Shown here: piece by piece, positions 1-9,263 of the stretch
Position numbering within the stretch: the stretch's first letter is position 1
How the letters are laid out: every line of letters begins with the position of its first letter
DNA from: Nocardioides sp. S-1144
GTDB lineage: Bacteria > Actinomycetota > Actinomycetes > Propionibacteriales > Nocardioidaceae
Reading direction: 5' to 3'
Assembly (NCBI RefSeq): GCF_005954645.2
Contig: NZ_CP040695.2
Coordinates: 3,472,001-3,536,000 of the forward strand
DNA: 64,000 nt
Made by a program: the position numbers and the translations under genes
Notes under the pieces: model-generated
Databases searched by the model: none
The model's input: the letters and a program-made list of their open reading frames with translations, nothing else
Told to the model about the DNA's origin: nothing

Positions 1-680
1 TCGTGCCGCGACCCGGTCGCGAGGTGGCCCACGAGGCGGCCCGCGAGGTGCCCCGCCCGGGCGGGACGCCGTCCTGGCGACCGCTGCGGACGCCGGCCGT
101 CGCCGCCGCCCTGCTCGGCGCCGCCTCCGCCGTCGTCTGGACCTACGGGAGGTCGCACGTCGTCGCCCAGGGCGCCGGCGACACCGCCTCGACCCTCGCC
201 TGGATGACGCTCGGCGTGGGCGGGACGGCGACCGTGCTGACCGCCCGGCCACTGAGCAGCCTCAGCCCGCCGCGGGCCTGGCTGCTCACCCTCACCGGCA
301 CCGCGGCCGCGATCGCCGCGCTCGGTCTCGGCGCCGGGGCCCTGCCGGTCGCGCTCGTCGCGTGCGCGCTCTTCGGGTGGGGCTTCGTCGCCGCCACGTC
401 GGTGCTCATCGGGTGGGCCGCCGGCGTCGCGCCCCAGCGGACCGCCGCCGCGACCGCGGCGTTGTTCATCACCCTGGTGCTCGGCCAGGCGGCCGGCTCG
501 ACGGTGGCCGGGGTGGTCGCGGACCACCTGGGGATGTCCGCGGCCTTCGTCGCCTCGGCCGGGGTCGCCGTGGTCGGTGCCGGGTGCGGCTGGCCGGGCT
601 CGCGTCGGGCCGGCGCCGACGGGGCACCGACGGCCCCGCCACGGATGCCGCACGGAGAAACTCCCCGGATCCAGGTTTGA
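1..680 (+). CDS. MFS transporter, C-terminal part (cut by window edge)
   Basis: The reading frame is open at the left edge, so only the C-terminal ~225 residues are seen. They contain five to six hydrophobic helices separated by short loops, including one near residues 115-142 (LPVALVACALFGWGFVAA) and one near 149-174, followed by a hydrophilic tail rich in Arg, Pro and Ala. This is the layout of the second six-helix half of a major facilitator permease in the cytoplasmic membrane. The substrate cannot be told from this half. Other small-molecule permease families are possible. Confidence 0.7.
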   Translation, partial: VPRPGREVAHEAAREVPRPGGTPSWRPLRTPAVAAALLGAASAVVWTYGRSHVVAQGAGDTASTLAWMTLGVGGTATVLTARPLSSLSPPRAWLLTLTGTAAAIAALGLGAGALPVALVACALFGWGFVAATSVLIGWAAGVAPQRTAAATAALFITLVLGQAAGSTVAGVVADHLGMSAAFVASAGVAVVGAGCGWPGSRRAGADGAPTAPPRMPHGETPRIQV

Positions 681-769
681 GACCGCTCGTAGGTGGTCAG
701 GGAGTGGTGGGGTCCACGACCAGGGTCCCCGGCCCCGTCGGGCCGTGACTCACGAGGAGAGGTCCCGCC

Positions 770-919
770 GTGACCGCAGAGCAGATCGGGTTGCCGCCCA
801 CCCCCGCGGTCCCCACCGTCGAGAGCACCCTGGTGACCGCGCTGCGGGTCCGCCGGCTGATCGCGCGGCTGGTGCTCGGCGACTCCCGCGACGGCGTCGG
901 CCGCCGCGAGGCCGCCTGA
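770..919 (+). CDS. small hypothetical protein (49 aa)
   Basis: A GTG-initiated frame follows a strong ribosome-binding site (GAGGAGAGG at about 754-762). It encodes MTAEQIGLPPTPAVPTVEST and then a short basic amphipathic segment, TALRVRRLIARLVLG. Nearly every third codon position is G or C, as in real genes here. It lies downstream of the MFS gene and converges on the saccharopine-dehydrogenase-like gene, 39 bases away. No family recognised; it is supported only by the ribosome-binding site and codon bias. Confidence 0.4.
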   Translation: MTAEQIGLPPTPAVPTVESTLVTALRVRRLIARLVLGDSRDGVGRREAA

Positions 920-958
920 CCGCTCGCCGCCGCCCGACAGCTCGCCGCGGGCCGGTCG

Positions 959-2125
959 TCAGTCGACGACGGCGAAGGTGATCCCCCGCGCCTGGAGCCG
1001 GGCGAGCAGGTTGTCGCCCATCGCCTGCGCGGTGGTGACGCTGCCGGCCGTGGCCGGGTTGTCGTCGAAGGCCAGGCACAGCGCCGACTCGGCCAGCATC
1101 TTCGCGGTCTCGTCGTAGCCGGGGTCGCCGCCGGAGACGCGGGTGTGCAGGGTGCGGCCGTCGGTCTCGGCGACGAAGTCGACGGTGAACCAGGACTTGG
1201 CGCGCTTCGCCTCGTCGGGCCCCGAGCCCTGCGGGACCTTCTTGAGCAGCAGGTTGCGCACCGGCGGCACCTGCGCGGCCACGCCGAGGGCGCCGACGCC
1301 GACCATCGCACCGGCGGTGTAGCGCAGGGTCTTCAGGCCCGCGAAGTGCGCGTAGCGGAACTCCGGGCCGTAGACCGGCAGCGCGGCGCCGCTGCGCGCG
1401 ACCACCTGCGGGTCGATCGTCGGCAGCGGCAGCAGCCACCGGCCGAGCACCTTGTCGCGCTGCGGCTTGCCGCCCACCGGGCGCGAGGAGCGGCCGTCGG
1501 TGGGCCGGCCCTGCGCGGCGCGCCGCTCCTTGGCGGTCGCGCCCATCTGCTTGGCCCGCGAGAACGCGCCGAGGGCGGAGTGGAAGGTGCCACCGGAGAA
1601 CGTGCCCGCGGCCCGGACGACGCCGCGCATCCGCACCGGGCCGGTGGGCCGCAGCTGCTGGACGGTGAAGTAGGCGCCGAGGTCGTGCGGGATCGAGTCG
1701 AAGCCGCACGCGTGCACGATCCGGGCGCCGGTGCGCACCGCGGTGGCGTGGTGGTCGAGGTAGGTGCGGTCGACGAACTCCGGCTCGCCGGTGAGGTCGA
1801 CGTAGTCGGTGCCGGTCTCCGCGCACGCCGCGACGAGCGGGCCGCCGAGCTGCTGGTAGGGCCCGACCGTGGTCACCGCGACCTTCGCGCGGCGCACGAC
1901 GTCGGCGAGCGAGGCCTGGTCGCTCGCGTCGACGACGAGCAGCTCCAGCTCGCCGTGGTCGGCGCCCAGCCGCTCGCGGACCTGCTCGAGCTTCTCCCGG
2001 TTGCGTCCGGCCAGCGCCCAGCGCAGCCCCGTGGGACCGTGCTCGGCGAGATACTGGGCGGTCAGGCCGCCGGTGAAGCCGGTGGCCCCGAGGAGGACCA
2101 GGTCGAGGTCGCGCGCGTCAGCCAT
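959..2125 (-). CDS. saccharopine dehydrogenase-like NAD(P)-binding oxidoreductase
   Basis: A 388-residue protein that opens with a Rossmann nucleotide-binding strand and glycine loop, LVLLGATGFTGG (residues 9-20), then AGRNREKL and a conserved VGPYQQLG(G) segment. This is the pattern of the actinobacterial saccharopine dehydrogenase/trans-acting enoyl reductase family (related to Mycobacterium Rv2449c and Rv2953). Family members act on lipid or polyketide double bonds or are uncharacterised, so the substrate is unknown. The frame extends upstream to 2212, but ATG 2125 matches the family N-terminus and has a CACGAT -10-like box seven bases upstream (2133-2138). Confidence 0.8.
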   Translation of the reverse strand: MADARDLDLVLLGATGFTGGLTAQYLAEHGPTGLRWALAGRNREKLEQVRERLGADHGELELLVVDASDQASLADVVRRAKVAVTTVGPYQQLGGPLVAACAETGTDYVDLTGEPEFVDRTYLDHHATAVRTGARIVHACGFDSIPHDLGAYFTVQQLRPTGPVRMRGVVRAAGTFSGGTFHSALGAFSRAKQMGATAKERRAAQGRPTDGRSSRPVGGKPQRDKVLGRWLLPLPTIDPQVVARSGAALPVYGPEFRYAHFAGLKTLRYTAGAMVGVGALGVAAQVPPVRNLLLKKVPQGSGPDEAKRAKSWFTVDFVAETDGRTLHTRVSGGDPGYDETAKMLAESALCLAFDDNPATAGSVTTAQAMGDNLLARLQARGITFAVVD

Positions 2126-2169
2126 GCCGCCCATCGTGGCAGGAGCGCGAGAAGTTCTCCTCACCTGGT

Positions 2170-2196
2170 GGAACCCACCGCGGGGACCGGCCCGTC
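2170..2196 (+). promoter_or_regulatory. ECF-type promoter upstream of the ECF sigma gene
   Basis: GGAACC (2170-2175), 17 bases, then CGTC (2193-2196). This matches the GGAAC-N16/17-CGTC form recognised by many actinobacterial ECF sigma factors. It would give a leader of about 45 nt before the sigma gene at 2248, suggesting autoregulation. Predicted from sequence only. Confidence 0.5.
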
Positions 2197-2247
2197 GTAC
2201 CCACGGATCCACCGTTCCCGCCCACCCACCGAGCGCAGCCGAGGCCC

Positions 2248-2841
2248 ATGGACCACCACAGCGACACCGACGCCGACTTCGGCGACTACGCCCGCGACGC
2301 GTGGTCGTCCCTGGTGCGGTCGGCGATCTTCCTCGGGTGCACGCCGCACGAGGCCGAGGACCTCGCCCAGACCACGCTCGTGCGCTGCTACACGGCGTGG
2401 CCGAGCGTCGCCGGGGCCGACAACCGGGCCGCCTACGTCTACCGGATGCTGCTCAACTGCCTGCGCGACAGCAAGCGCCGGCGCTGGTGGGGCGAGCGGC
2501 CCACCGAGCGGCTGCCCGACCGGCCCGGCCACCACGGCGACGCCGACGAGACGGCCCGCGTCGACACCGCGGACGCCGTCCACCGGGCGATGGCCGGGCT
2601 GAGCAAGCCCAACCGCGACGTCGTCGTCCTGCGCTACTTCGCCGGGCTCACCGAGAAGCAGACGGCAGCCGCGCTGTCGATCCCGGCCGGCACCGTCAAG
2701 AGCCGGCTCTCGCGGTCGCTGGCCCAGCTCGCCGCCGACGACCACCTGCGGGACCTCGGTCCCGGCACCGACCTCTCCGCGCCCGACCTCTCGGCGCCGA
2801 ACCCCTCCGCCCCCGACCACTCCGAGGGAGCCACCTCATGA
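2248..2841 (+). CDS. ECF sigma factor, SigE family
   Basis: A 197-residue RNA polymerase sigma-70 family protein of the SigE-like ECF group. Region 2 carries FLGCTPHEAEDLAQTTLVR and YVYRMLLNCLRDSKRRR; region 4 has the helix-turn-helix GLTEKQTAAALSIPAGTVKSR. It should redirect RNA polymerase to GGAAC/CGTC promoters, one of which lies just upstream. The C-terminus ends in an unusual short repeat of about five residues (LSAPD, LSAPN, PSAPD). ATG 2248 follows a GAGG ribosome-binding site. The stop overlaps the next start as ATGA, so it is translationally coupled to the membrane propeller protein. Confidence 0.9.
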   Translation: MDHHSDTDADFGDYARDAWSSLVRSAIFLGCTPHEAEDLAQTTLVRCYTAWPSVAGADNRAAYVYRMLLNCLRDSKRRRWWGERPTERLPDRPGHHGDADETARVDTADAVHRAMAGLSKPNRDVVVLRYFAGLTEKQTAAALSIPAGTVKSRLSRSLAQLAADDHLRDLGPGTDLSAPDLSAPNPSAPDHSEGATS

Positions 2842-4865
2842 CCGACCTCGAACGCCAGTGGGACGACCTGCCCGTCGGGCCCGTCCCCCTCGACGCCATC
2901 CTCCGCGAGGCCCGCCGCGAGGCGGCCACCGAGACCCGACGCCGTCCGGAGCGGCGCCTGAGGCGATCCCTGACCGGCGTCGCCGTCGTCGGTGGCATCG
3001 CGGCCGCCTTCGTCGCCGGCACCCTCGTGGTCCAGCAGGACCCGCCCGGCGAGCCTCCGCTCGCCGGCGGGCCCGGCGGCGGTGCCGCCGCGCCCGACCT
3101 CACGCCGGCGGCGTTCCACGGCGAGCTGCAGGAGCCGGCGTCCTGTGACGACCTGCTCGAGCACTACGTCGGCGAGGGGCTCGACCGGGTCTCCCGCTGG
3201 GGCTGGGACGGCGGCTACGCCGGGCGGGGCCTGCCGGAGGAGCTGCGCCTGGACGACGCCTTCATCTCGAGCGAGCAGTCCATGCGGAGCGCCTCGGCCT
3301 ACACCTCCGTCGCGAAGGCGACCGAGACCGGCACCAACGTGCAGGAGGCCGGGGTCGACGAGCCGGACCACGTCAAGACCGACGGCGAGGTGCTGGTGCG
3401 GCTCCGCGGCGCCGAGCTCACGACGTACGACGTGTCCGGCGAGGAGGTCGCCGAGCTCGGCAGCCTCGACCTCGACGACTTCCACGACGGCGAGATCCTG
3501 CTCACCGGCGACCGCGTCGTCGCCATCGGCAACGACGGCACCCGCGGGTCGACCAGCGACGGCGCGGCCTACCGCTACGCCTACGCCGAGGTGCCCTCGC
3601 CGCAGACCCGGGTGCTCACCGTCGACCTCACCGACCCGGCCGCGCCCACCCTCGAGCAGACCGTCGACTACGACGCCTCACTCGTCGCGGCGCGCCAGCA
3701 CGGCACCGACGTCCGGCTGGTGCTGTCGAAGGGGCTGCCCGACCTCGACCTCCGGCGGGGCGGGAACGCGCTCGAGGCGAACCGGCGGGCGGTCGAGGAC
3801 TCCACCCTCGACGACTGGCTGCCGCACGTGGCGGTCGACGGCGGCGAGCCCACCGACCTGCTCGACTGCGACCGCGTCGCGATCCCGCGCGCCGACCTCG
3901 GCCTGGCCACCATGGCCGTGGTCGGCTTCGGCGCCGACGCACCCGGCGAGGTCGAGTCGCTCGGGCTGGCCGGTGACGCCCCGCTGACCTATGAGTCGAC
4001 CGACCACCTCTACCTCGCCTCGAGCGGCCCCGGCGCCGACTGCTGGGACCTGTGCGGGCCCTGGCCGACCGCCAACGGGTTCGACGGCACCACCCACGTC
4101 TACGACTTCGCGCTCGACGGCACCGGGGCGTCCTACGTCGGCGCCGGCGAGGTCGAGGGCACGGTGCGCGACCGGTGGTCGATGGACGAGGCCGACGGCG
4201 TCCTGCGCCTGGCCGTGGGCCCGTCGTCGGAGACCGGCCGCTGGAACTCGATCGTGACCCTGCGCGCCGAGGGCGACGCGCTCGTCGAGGTCGGCCGGAT
4301 CGACCGGCTCGGCGTCGACGAGGACATCAAGGCGGTGCGGTGGTTCGAGGACCTCGCCCTGCTCGTCACGTTCCGGCAGGTCGACCCGCTCTACGCGATC
4401 GACCTCGGCGACGTCTCGAGGCCGACGCTGCTCGGCGAGCTGAAGATCCCCGGCTTCTCCACCTACCTCCACCCGCTCGGCCCCCGCCGCCTCGTCGGCG
4501 TCGGCACGGGACCGCAGGGACCGCGCGGCGCGTCCGGCGCCCAGGCCGGGCTCTTCGACGTCACCGACGTCACCGACCCGGTCCGGCTCGACGTCCGGTC
4601 CTTCGGCCGCGGCACCTACGCCCGCGCCGGCGACGACCCGCGCCAGTTCACCTGGCTCCCCGAGCAGCGGATCGCCCTGACGGTCGTCTCCCGGGGCCGC
4701 ACCGGGTACGTCGCCGAGCTGCGGCTCGGCGGGGGCCGGATGCGCGAGGAGCTCACCCGCGTGGAGTTCGGCAGCGACGTCGCCGAGGTCCGCCTGGTCC
4801 CCCTCCCCGCCGGCCGGGTGGCCCTGGTGACCGGCGAGGACGTCGACTTCCTCGACCTCGGCTGA
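2838..4865 (+). CDS. membrane-anchored beta-propeller protein (PF09826-like)
   Basis: A 675-residue protein with a short charged cytoplasmic N-terminus (about 45 residues), one transmembrane helix near residues 46-66 (GVAVVGGIAAAFVAGTLVV) and a large external domain. The segment TNVQEAGVDEPDHVKTDG is the hallmark of the secreted beta-propeller family PF09826, and repeated blade-like stretches follow. Its start overlaps the sigma-factor stop as ATGA. The topology, an intracellular stub joined to an outside sensor, would suit an anti-sigma or signalling partner, but no known anti-sigma zinc motif is visible; that role is inference from gene coupling. Confidence 0.8.
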   Translation: MTDLERQWDDLPVGPVPLDAILREARREAATETRRRPERRLRRSLTGVAVVGGIAAAFVAGTLVVQQDPPGEPPLAGGPGGGAAAPDLTPAAFHGELQEPASCDDLLEHYVGEGLDRVSRWGWDGGYAGRGLPEELRLDDAFISSEQSMRSASAYTSVAKATETGTNVQEAGVDEPDHVKTDGEVLVRLRGAELTTYDVSGEEVAELGSLDLDDFHDGEILLTGDRVVAIGNDGTRGSTSDGAAYRYAYAEVPSPQTRVLTVDLTDPAAPTLEQTVDYDASLVAARQHGTDVRLVLSKGLPDLDLRRGGNALEANRRAVEDSTLDDWLPHVAVDGGEPTDLLDCDRVAIPRADLGLATMAVVGFGADAPGEVESLGLAGDAPLTYESTDHLYLASSGPGADCWDLCGPWPTANGFDGTTHVYDFALDGTGASYVGAGEVEGTVRDRWSMDEADGVLRLAVGPSSETGRWNSIVTLRAEGDALVEVGRIDRLGVDEDIKAVRWFEDLALLVTFRQVDPLYAIDLGDVSRPTLLGELKIPGFSTYLHPLGPRRLVGVGTGPQGPRGASGAQAGLFDVTDVTDPVRLDVRSFGRGTYARAGDDPRQFTWLPEQRIALTVVSRGRTGYVAELRLGGGRMREELTRVEFGSDVAEVRLVPLPAGRVALVTGEDVDFLDLG

Positions 4866-4882
4866 CTCCGGCCGGTTCGTCG

Positions 4883-4888
4883 TAGCCT
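4883..4888 (+). promoter_or_regulatory. -10 box of leaderless promoter (DUF2277 gene)
   Basis: TAGCCT ends six bases before ATG 4895, and no ribosome-binding site lies between. This is the geometry of leaderless actinobacterial transcripts. Confidence 0.5.
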
Positions 4889-4894
4889 GGGGGC

Positions 4895-5164
4895 ATGTGC
4901 CGCAACATCCGCCCGCTCAACAACTTCGAGCCGCCGGCCACCGGTGACGAGGTGCACGCCGCCGCGCTGCAGTACGTGCGCAAGGTCGCCGGCACGACCA
5001 AGCCGTCGGCGGCCAACCAGGCCGCGTTCGACCGCGCGGTCGAGGAGGTGGCCCACACGACGCGGCACCTGCTGGCCGAGCTGGTGACGACCGCGCCACC
5101 CAAGAACCGCGAGACCGAGGCGGAGAAGGCCCGCGCCCGGGCCCGGCTCCGCTACGGCGCCTGA
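4895..5164 (+). CDS. DUF2277 family protein
   Basis: An 89-residue protein beginning MCRNIRPLNNFEPPATGDEV, the conserved opening of the DUF2277 family (PF10041), which is common in actinobacteria and of unknown function. The middle contains YVRKVAGTTKPSAANQ, another conserved block, and the tail is basic. The start is fixed by the family N-terminus and a leaderless -10 box. It stands alone, 45 bases before the convergent BASS transporter gene. Confidence 0.9.
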   Translation: MCRNIRPLNNFEPPATGDEVHAAALQYVRKVAGTTKPSAANQAAFDRAVEEVAHTTRHLLAELVTTAPPKNRETEAEKARARARLRYGA

Positions 5165-5177
5165 CCCCTCCCTGCCC

Positions 5178-5200
5178 CCCGCCCCCACCCAGGAGGCGGG
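5178..5200. terminator. hairpin between convergent genes
   Basis: CCCGCC (5178-5183) and GGCGGG (5195-5200) form a six-base stem between the convergent DUF2277 and BASS genes. There is no T-tract; it is a weak candidate for a bidirectional terminator. Confidence 0.3.
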
Positions 5201-5209
5201 TCGTCCGGC

Positions 5210-6091
5210 CTAGGACGCGGCGGTCGGCGCGGCCGCCGGGCGGCGTCCGCGCGTGATCAGGAAGCCGAACGCCGTCGCCAGCACGTACATGACGACGCTG
5301 TAGACCGCGCTCGGGATGGCGACCTCGGTGCTGTCGAGCACGCTGAGCGCGATCGTGAGCGCCACGGTGGTGTTGTGGATGCCGATCTCCATCGCGCACG
5401 CCACCGCCTGCCGCTCCTCGAGCCGGAAGACCCGCGCCCCGAGGTAGCCCAGCGTCAGGCTGGCCAGGCAGAAGAGGGCGGTGACGGCGCCGACCTGCTG
5501 CACGTAGTCACCGAGGTTCTCGCGCTCGCCGAGCAGCGCACCGACGGCCACGACGACGAGCACGACGATCGAGAAGATCCGCACCGGCTTGTCGGCCCGG
5601 TCGGCGAAGCCGGGGTCGCGGCTGCGCACGACCATGCCGATCCCCACCGGGACCAGGACGATCGCGATGACCTGGACCACCTTGCCGAGCTGCAGCCCGA
5701 GGTCGCCGTCGGCGTCGAAGTGGCCGATCGCGAAGTTCGTGACGAGCGGGATCGTGAACGCCGCCAGCACCGAGTTGATCGCCGTCAGGCTGACGTTGAG
5801 CGCGACGTCGCCGTGGAAGAGGTGGCTGAACAGGTTGGCCGTCGTCCCCCCGGGCGAGGCCGCCAGGAGCATCACGCCGACCGCGAGCAGCGGGTCGAGG
5901 TCGAAGGCCGTGACCAGGCCGAAGGCGATGACCGGCAGCACCAGGATCTGCAGGACGAGCGCGACCACGACCGCCCTCGTCGAGCGCGCGACCCGACGGA
6001 AGTCGTCGACGCGCAGCGAGAGTCCCAGGCCGAACATCACGATGGCCAGGGCGATCGGCAGCCCGACGGTGATCAACGCGGAGTCGTCCAT
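5210..6091 (-). CDS. bile acid:sodium symporter (BASS) family transporter
   Basis: A 293-residue polytopic protein with about nine hydrophobic helices. It carries BASS-family signatures: LLAASPGGTTANLFSHL in the first half and EIGIHNTTVALTIALS in the second, which correspond to the two crossing discontinuous helices that bind sodium and substrate. It imports an organic anion with sodium across the cytoplasmic membrane; bacterial members may carry pantoate, keto acids or sterol-like acids, so the substrate is uncertain. ATG 6091 follows GGGGGATGC. It is divergent from the sirtuin gene. Confidence 0.88.
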   Translation of the reverse strand: MDDSALITVGLPIALAIVMFGLGLSLRVDDFRRVARSTRAVVVALVLQILVLPVIAFGLVTAFDLDPLLAVGVMLLAASPGGTTANLFSHLFHGDVALNVSLTAINSVLAAFTIPLVTNFAIGHFDADGDLGLQLGKVVQVIAIVLVPVGIGMVVRSRDPGFADRADKPVRIFSIVVLVVVAVGALLGERENLGDYVQQVGAVTALFCLASLTLGYLGARVFRLEERQAVACAMEIGIHNTTVALTIALSVLDSTEVAIPSAVYSVVMYVLATAFGFLITRGRRPAAAPTAAS

Positions 6092-6183
6092 GCATCCCCC
6101 TGGGATCCGGTGTGGATCGTGCTGTGACGGCGGTCACGGTGGCGCACAGTCAACAGGACCAGCGCCGGTTGTGCAGCCCTTCG

Positions 6184-6189
6184 TAGGCT
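6184..6189 (+). promoter_or_regulatory. -10 box of leaderless promoter (sirtuin gene)
   Basis: TAGGCT ends six bases before ATG 6196, with only GGGGGC-like bases between; same geometry as the DUF2277 promoter. Confidence 0.5.
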
Positions 6190-6195
6190 GGGGGC

Positions 6196-7074
<879 letters not shown>

Positions 7075-7146
7075 ACTGGGGGGCCGGGATATCGGCCGAC
7101 AAGTTCAGGGATCCCCGGTCGACCGGGGAAATCCCGGCCGGCCGGC

Positions 7147-7833
7147 TCAGAGGCGCTTGACGAAGATGTGCTCGGCGGCCTCGGGGACGATCTCGGCGGT
7201 CTCGCCGCCGGCGCCCACCAGGACGCCGTCGGCGGTGGCGATGACGGTGATGGTCTTGTCGGGGAGGGCGCCGACGCGGCGCATCGCGCTCATCAGCGCC
7301 TCGTCCTTCTGCATCTCCTCCGAGATCCGGCGCACCAGGACGCGGCCCTCGACGTCGCTGGCGACGCGCGAGAGCGGCTCGACGTCGGTCATGAACGACT
7401 CGGGCAGCTCGGTCTGGCCGAGCTCGGCGAGGCCGGGGATCGGGTTGCCGTAGGGCGAGGACGTCGGGTGGTCGAGCAGCTCGATGAGGCGCCGCTCGAC
7501 GGTCTCGGAGATCACGTGCTCCCAGCGGCACGCCTCCTCGTGCACGAGCTCCCACTCGAGGCCGATGACGTCGGTGAGGAGCCGCTCGGCGAGCCGGTGC
7601 TTGCGCATCACGCGGGTGGCGAGGCGGTTGCCCTCGTCGGTGAGCTCGAGGTGGCGGTCGCCCTCGACGGTCAGCAGCCCGTCGCGCTCCATCCGGGCCA
7701 CGGTCTGGGAGACCGTCGGCCCGCTCTGGTGCAGGCGCTCGGCGATGCGGGCCCGGAGCGGGACGATGCCCTCCTCGACCAGCTCGTAGATGGTCCGGAG
7801 ATACATCTCGGTGGTGTCGATGAGGTCGCTCAC
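7147..7833 (-). CDS. ideR: iron-dependent repressor, DtxR/IdeR family
   Basis: A 228-residue metal-sensing repressor. The winged helix (LRARIAERLHQSGPTVSQTVARMERDGL, given here in two parts: LRARIAERLHQSG and PTVSQTVARMERDGL) is followed by the metal-binding dimerisation domain. Taking GTG 7833 as residue 1, all metal ligands of DtxR/IdeR fall at the classical positions: Met10, His79, Glu83, His98, Cys102, Glu105 and His106. An SH3-like C-terminal domain completes it. It is expected to bind iron boxes when Fe(II) is plentiful. GTG 7833 is preferred over the longer frame because it aligns with the family start and follows an AAGAAT -10-like box by seven bases. Confidence 0.92.
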   Translation of the reverse strand: MSDLIDTTEMYLRTIYELVEEGIVPLRARIAERLHQSGPTVSQTVARMERDGLLTVEGDRHLELTDEGNRLATRVMRKHRLAERLLTDVIGLEWELVHEEACRWEHVISETVERRLIELLDHPTSSPYGNPIPGLAELGQTELPESFMTDVEPLSRVASDVEGRVLVRRISEEMQKDEALMSAMRRVGALPDKTITVIATADGVLVGAGGETAEIVPEAAEHIFVKRL

Positions 7834-7894
7834 GAGAACCATTCTTACCCATCGGGGCGTGGCGTGCCGGACCGCGCTGCACCAGGGTGGTCCG

Positions 7895-9235
7895 GTGCCC
7901 GACCAGACGACCTCCGTGATGTGGTTCCGCCGCGACCTGCGCACCGCCGACAACCCCGCGCTGCTCGCGGCCCTCGCCGACGGACCGACCCTCCCGCTGT
8001 TCGTCCTCGACCCCGCGCTGTGGGGTCCCGCGGGCCCCTCGCGCCGCTCCTACCTGGTCGACAGCCTGCGCTCCCTGGGGCGCGACGTGCCCGTCTCGGT
8101 GGTCCGCGGCGACCCCGCGCAGCAGGTGCTGCGGGCCGCGCAGGAGGTCGGCGCCACCCGCGTGCACGTCGCCGCCGACTACGGCCCGTACGGCGCCCGG
8201 CGCGACGCCGCGGTCGAGGAGGCCCTCCGCGACACCGGCATCGAGCTGGTCCGCACCGGCTCCCCGTACGCCGTCGCCCCCGACCGCGTGACCAACGGCA
8301 GCGGCGCGTCGTACAAGGTGTTCACCCCGTTCTCGCGGGCCTGGGCCGAGCACGGCTGGCGCGGCCCGGCGGACCCGCTGCCCACCGACGCGCGCTGGCG
8401 GCACCTGAAGGAGACCGTCGACCTCCCCGACGTCGCCCTCCCCGAGGGCCTCGAGCTCCCCGACGCCGGCGAGGCGGCCGCGCACCGGGCGTGGGAGGCC
8501 TTCCTCGACAAGGTCGTCGACTACGACGGCGCGCGCGACCTGCCGGGCGTCGAGGGCACCTCGCGGATGAGCCACCACCTCAAGTACGGAGAGATCCACC
8601 CGCGCACCCTGCTCGCCGACCTCGCCGGCCGCGGGGGGAAGGGCGCCACCACCTACCGCCAGGAGATCGCCTGGCGCGAGTTCTACGCCGACGTCCTCTT
8701 CCAGCGGCCCGACAGCGCCCGCGAGTACCTGCGCCGGGAGTACGCCGCGATGACCTACGACGAGCCCGGCGCCGACTTCGAGGCCTGGTGCGAGGGCCGC
8801 ACGGGCTTCCCGGTCGTGGACGCCGGCATGCGCCAGCTCCGCGCGACCGGGTGGATGCACAACCGGCTCCGCATGATCACCGCCAGCTTCCTGGTCAAGG
8901 ACCTGCACGTCGAGTGGCAGCACGGCGCCCGGCACTTCCTGCACTGGCTGGTCGACGGCGACCTCGCCTCCAACAACCACGGCTGGCAGTGGACGGCGGG
9001 CAGCGGCACCGACGCCTCGCCGTTCTTCCGGGTCTTCAACCCGACCAGCCAGGGACGCAAGTTCGACCCCGACGCCGCCTACGTGCGCACCTGGGTGCCG
9101 GAGCTCGTCGACGTCGAGGACCCGCACGACCCCAGCCCCGAGGCCCGCCGCCGGGTCGGCTACCCCGAGCCGCTGGTCGACCACGCGGCCGAGCGGCTGG
9201 AGGCCCTCGACCGCTACCAGGCCATCAAGAAGTAG
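7895..9235 (+). CDS. phr: deoxyribodipyrimidine photo-lyase (class I)
   Basis: A 446-residue DNA photolyase that uses blue light and FADH- to split cyclobutane pyrimidine dimers. The N-terminal alpha/beta antenna domain starts VMWFRRDLRTADNPAL. The FAD domain has TTYRQEIAWREFYADV, NRLRMITASFLVKDL and NNHGWQWTAGSGTDAS, which include the flavin contacts and the tryptophan chain. GTG 7895 follows a GGGTGG ribosome-binding site; the frame continues upstream without homology. It is divergent from ideR. A cryptochrome role cannot be excluded from sequence alone. Confidence 0.93.
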   Translation: MPDQTTSVMWFRRDLRTADNPALLAALADGPTLPLFVLDPALWGPAGPSRRSYLVDSLRSLGRDVPVSVVRGDPAQQVLRAAQEVGATRVHVAADYGPYGARRDAAVEEALRDTGIELVRTGSPYAVAPDRVTNGSGASYKVFTPFSRAWAEHGWRGPADPLPTDARWRHLKETVDLPDVALPEGLELPDAGEAAAHRAWEAFLDKVVDYDGARDLPGVEGTSRMSHHLKYGEIHPRTLLADLAGRGGKGATTYRQEIAWREFYADVLFQRPDSAREYLRREYAAMTYDEPGADFEAWCEGRTGFPVVDAGMRQLRATGWMHNRLRMITASFLVKDLHVEWQHGARHFLHWLVDGDLASNNHGWQWTAGSGTDASPFFRVFNPTSQGRKFDPDAAYVRTWVPELVDVEDPHDPSPEARRRVGYPEPLVDHAAERLEALDRYQAIKK

Positions 9236-9250
9236 CCCCCCGGCGGCCAG

Positions 9251-9256
9251 TAGCGT
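9251..9256 (+). promoter_or_regulatory. -10 box of leaderless promoter (9264 gene)
   Basis: TAGCGT ends seven bases before GTG 9264. A second GTG at 9255 overlaps this box, which argues for 9264 as the start. Confidence 0.45.
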
Positions 9257-9263
9257 GGTCGAC

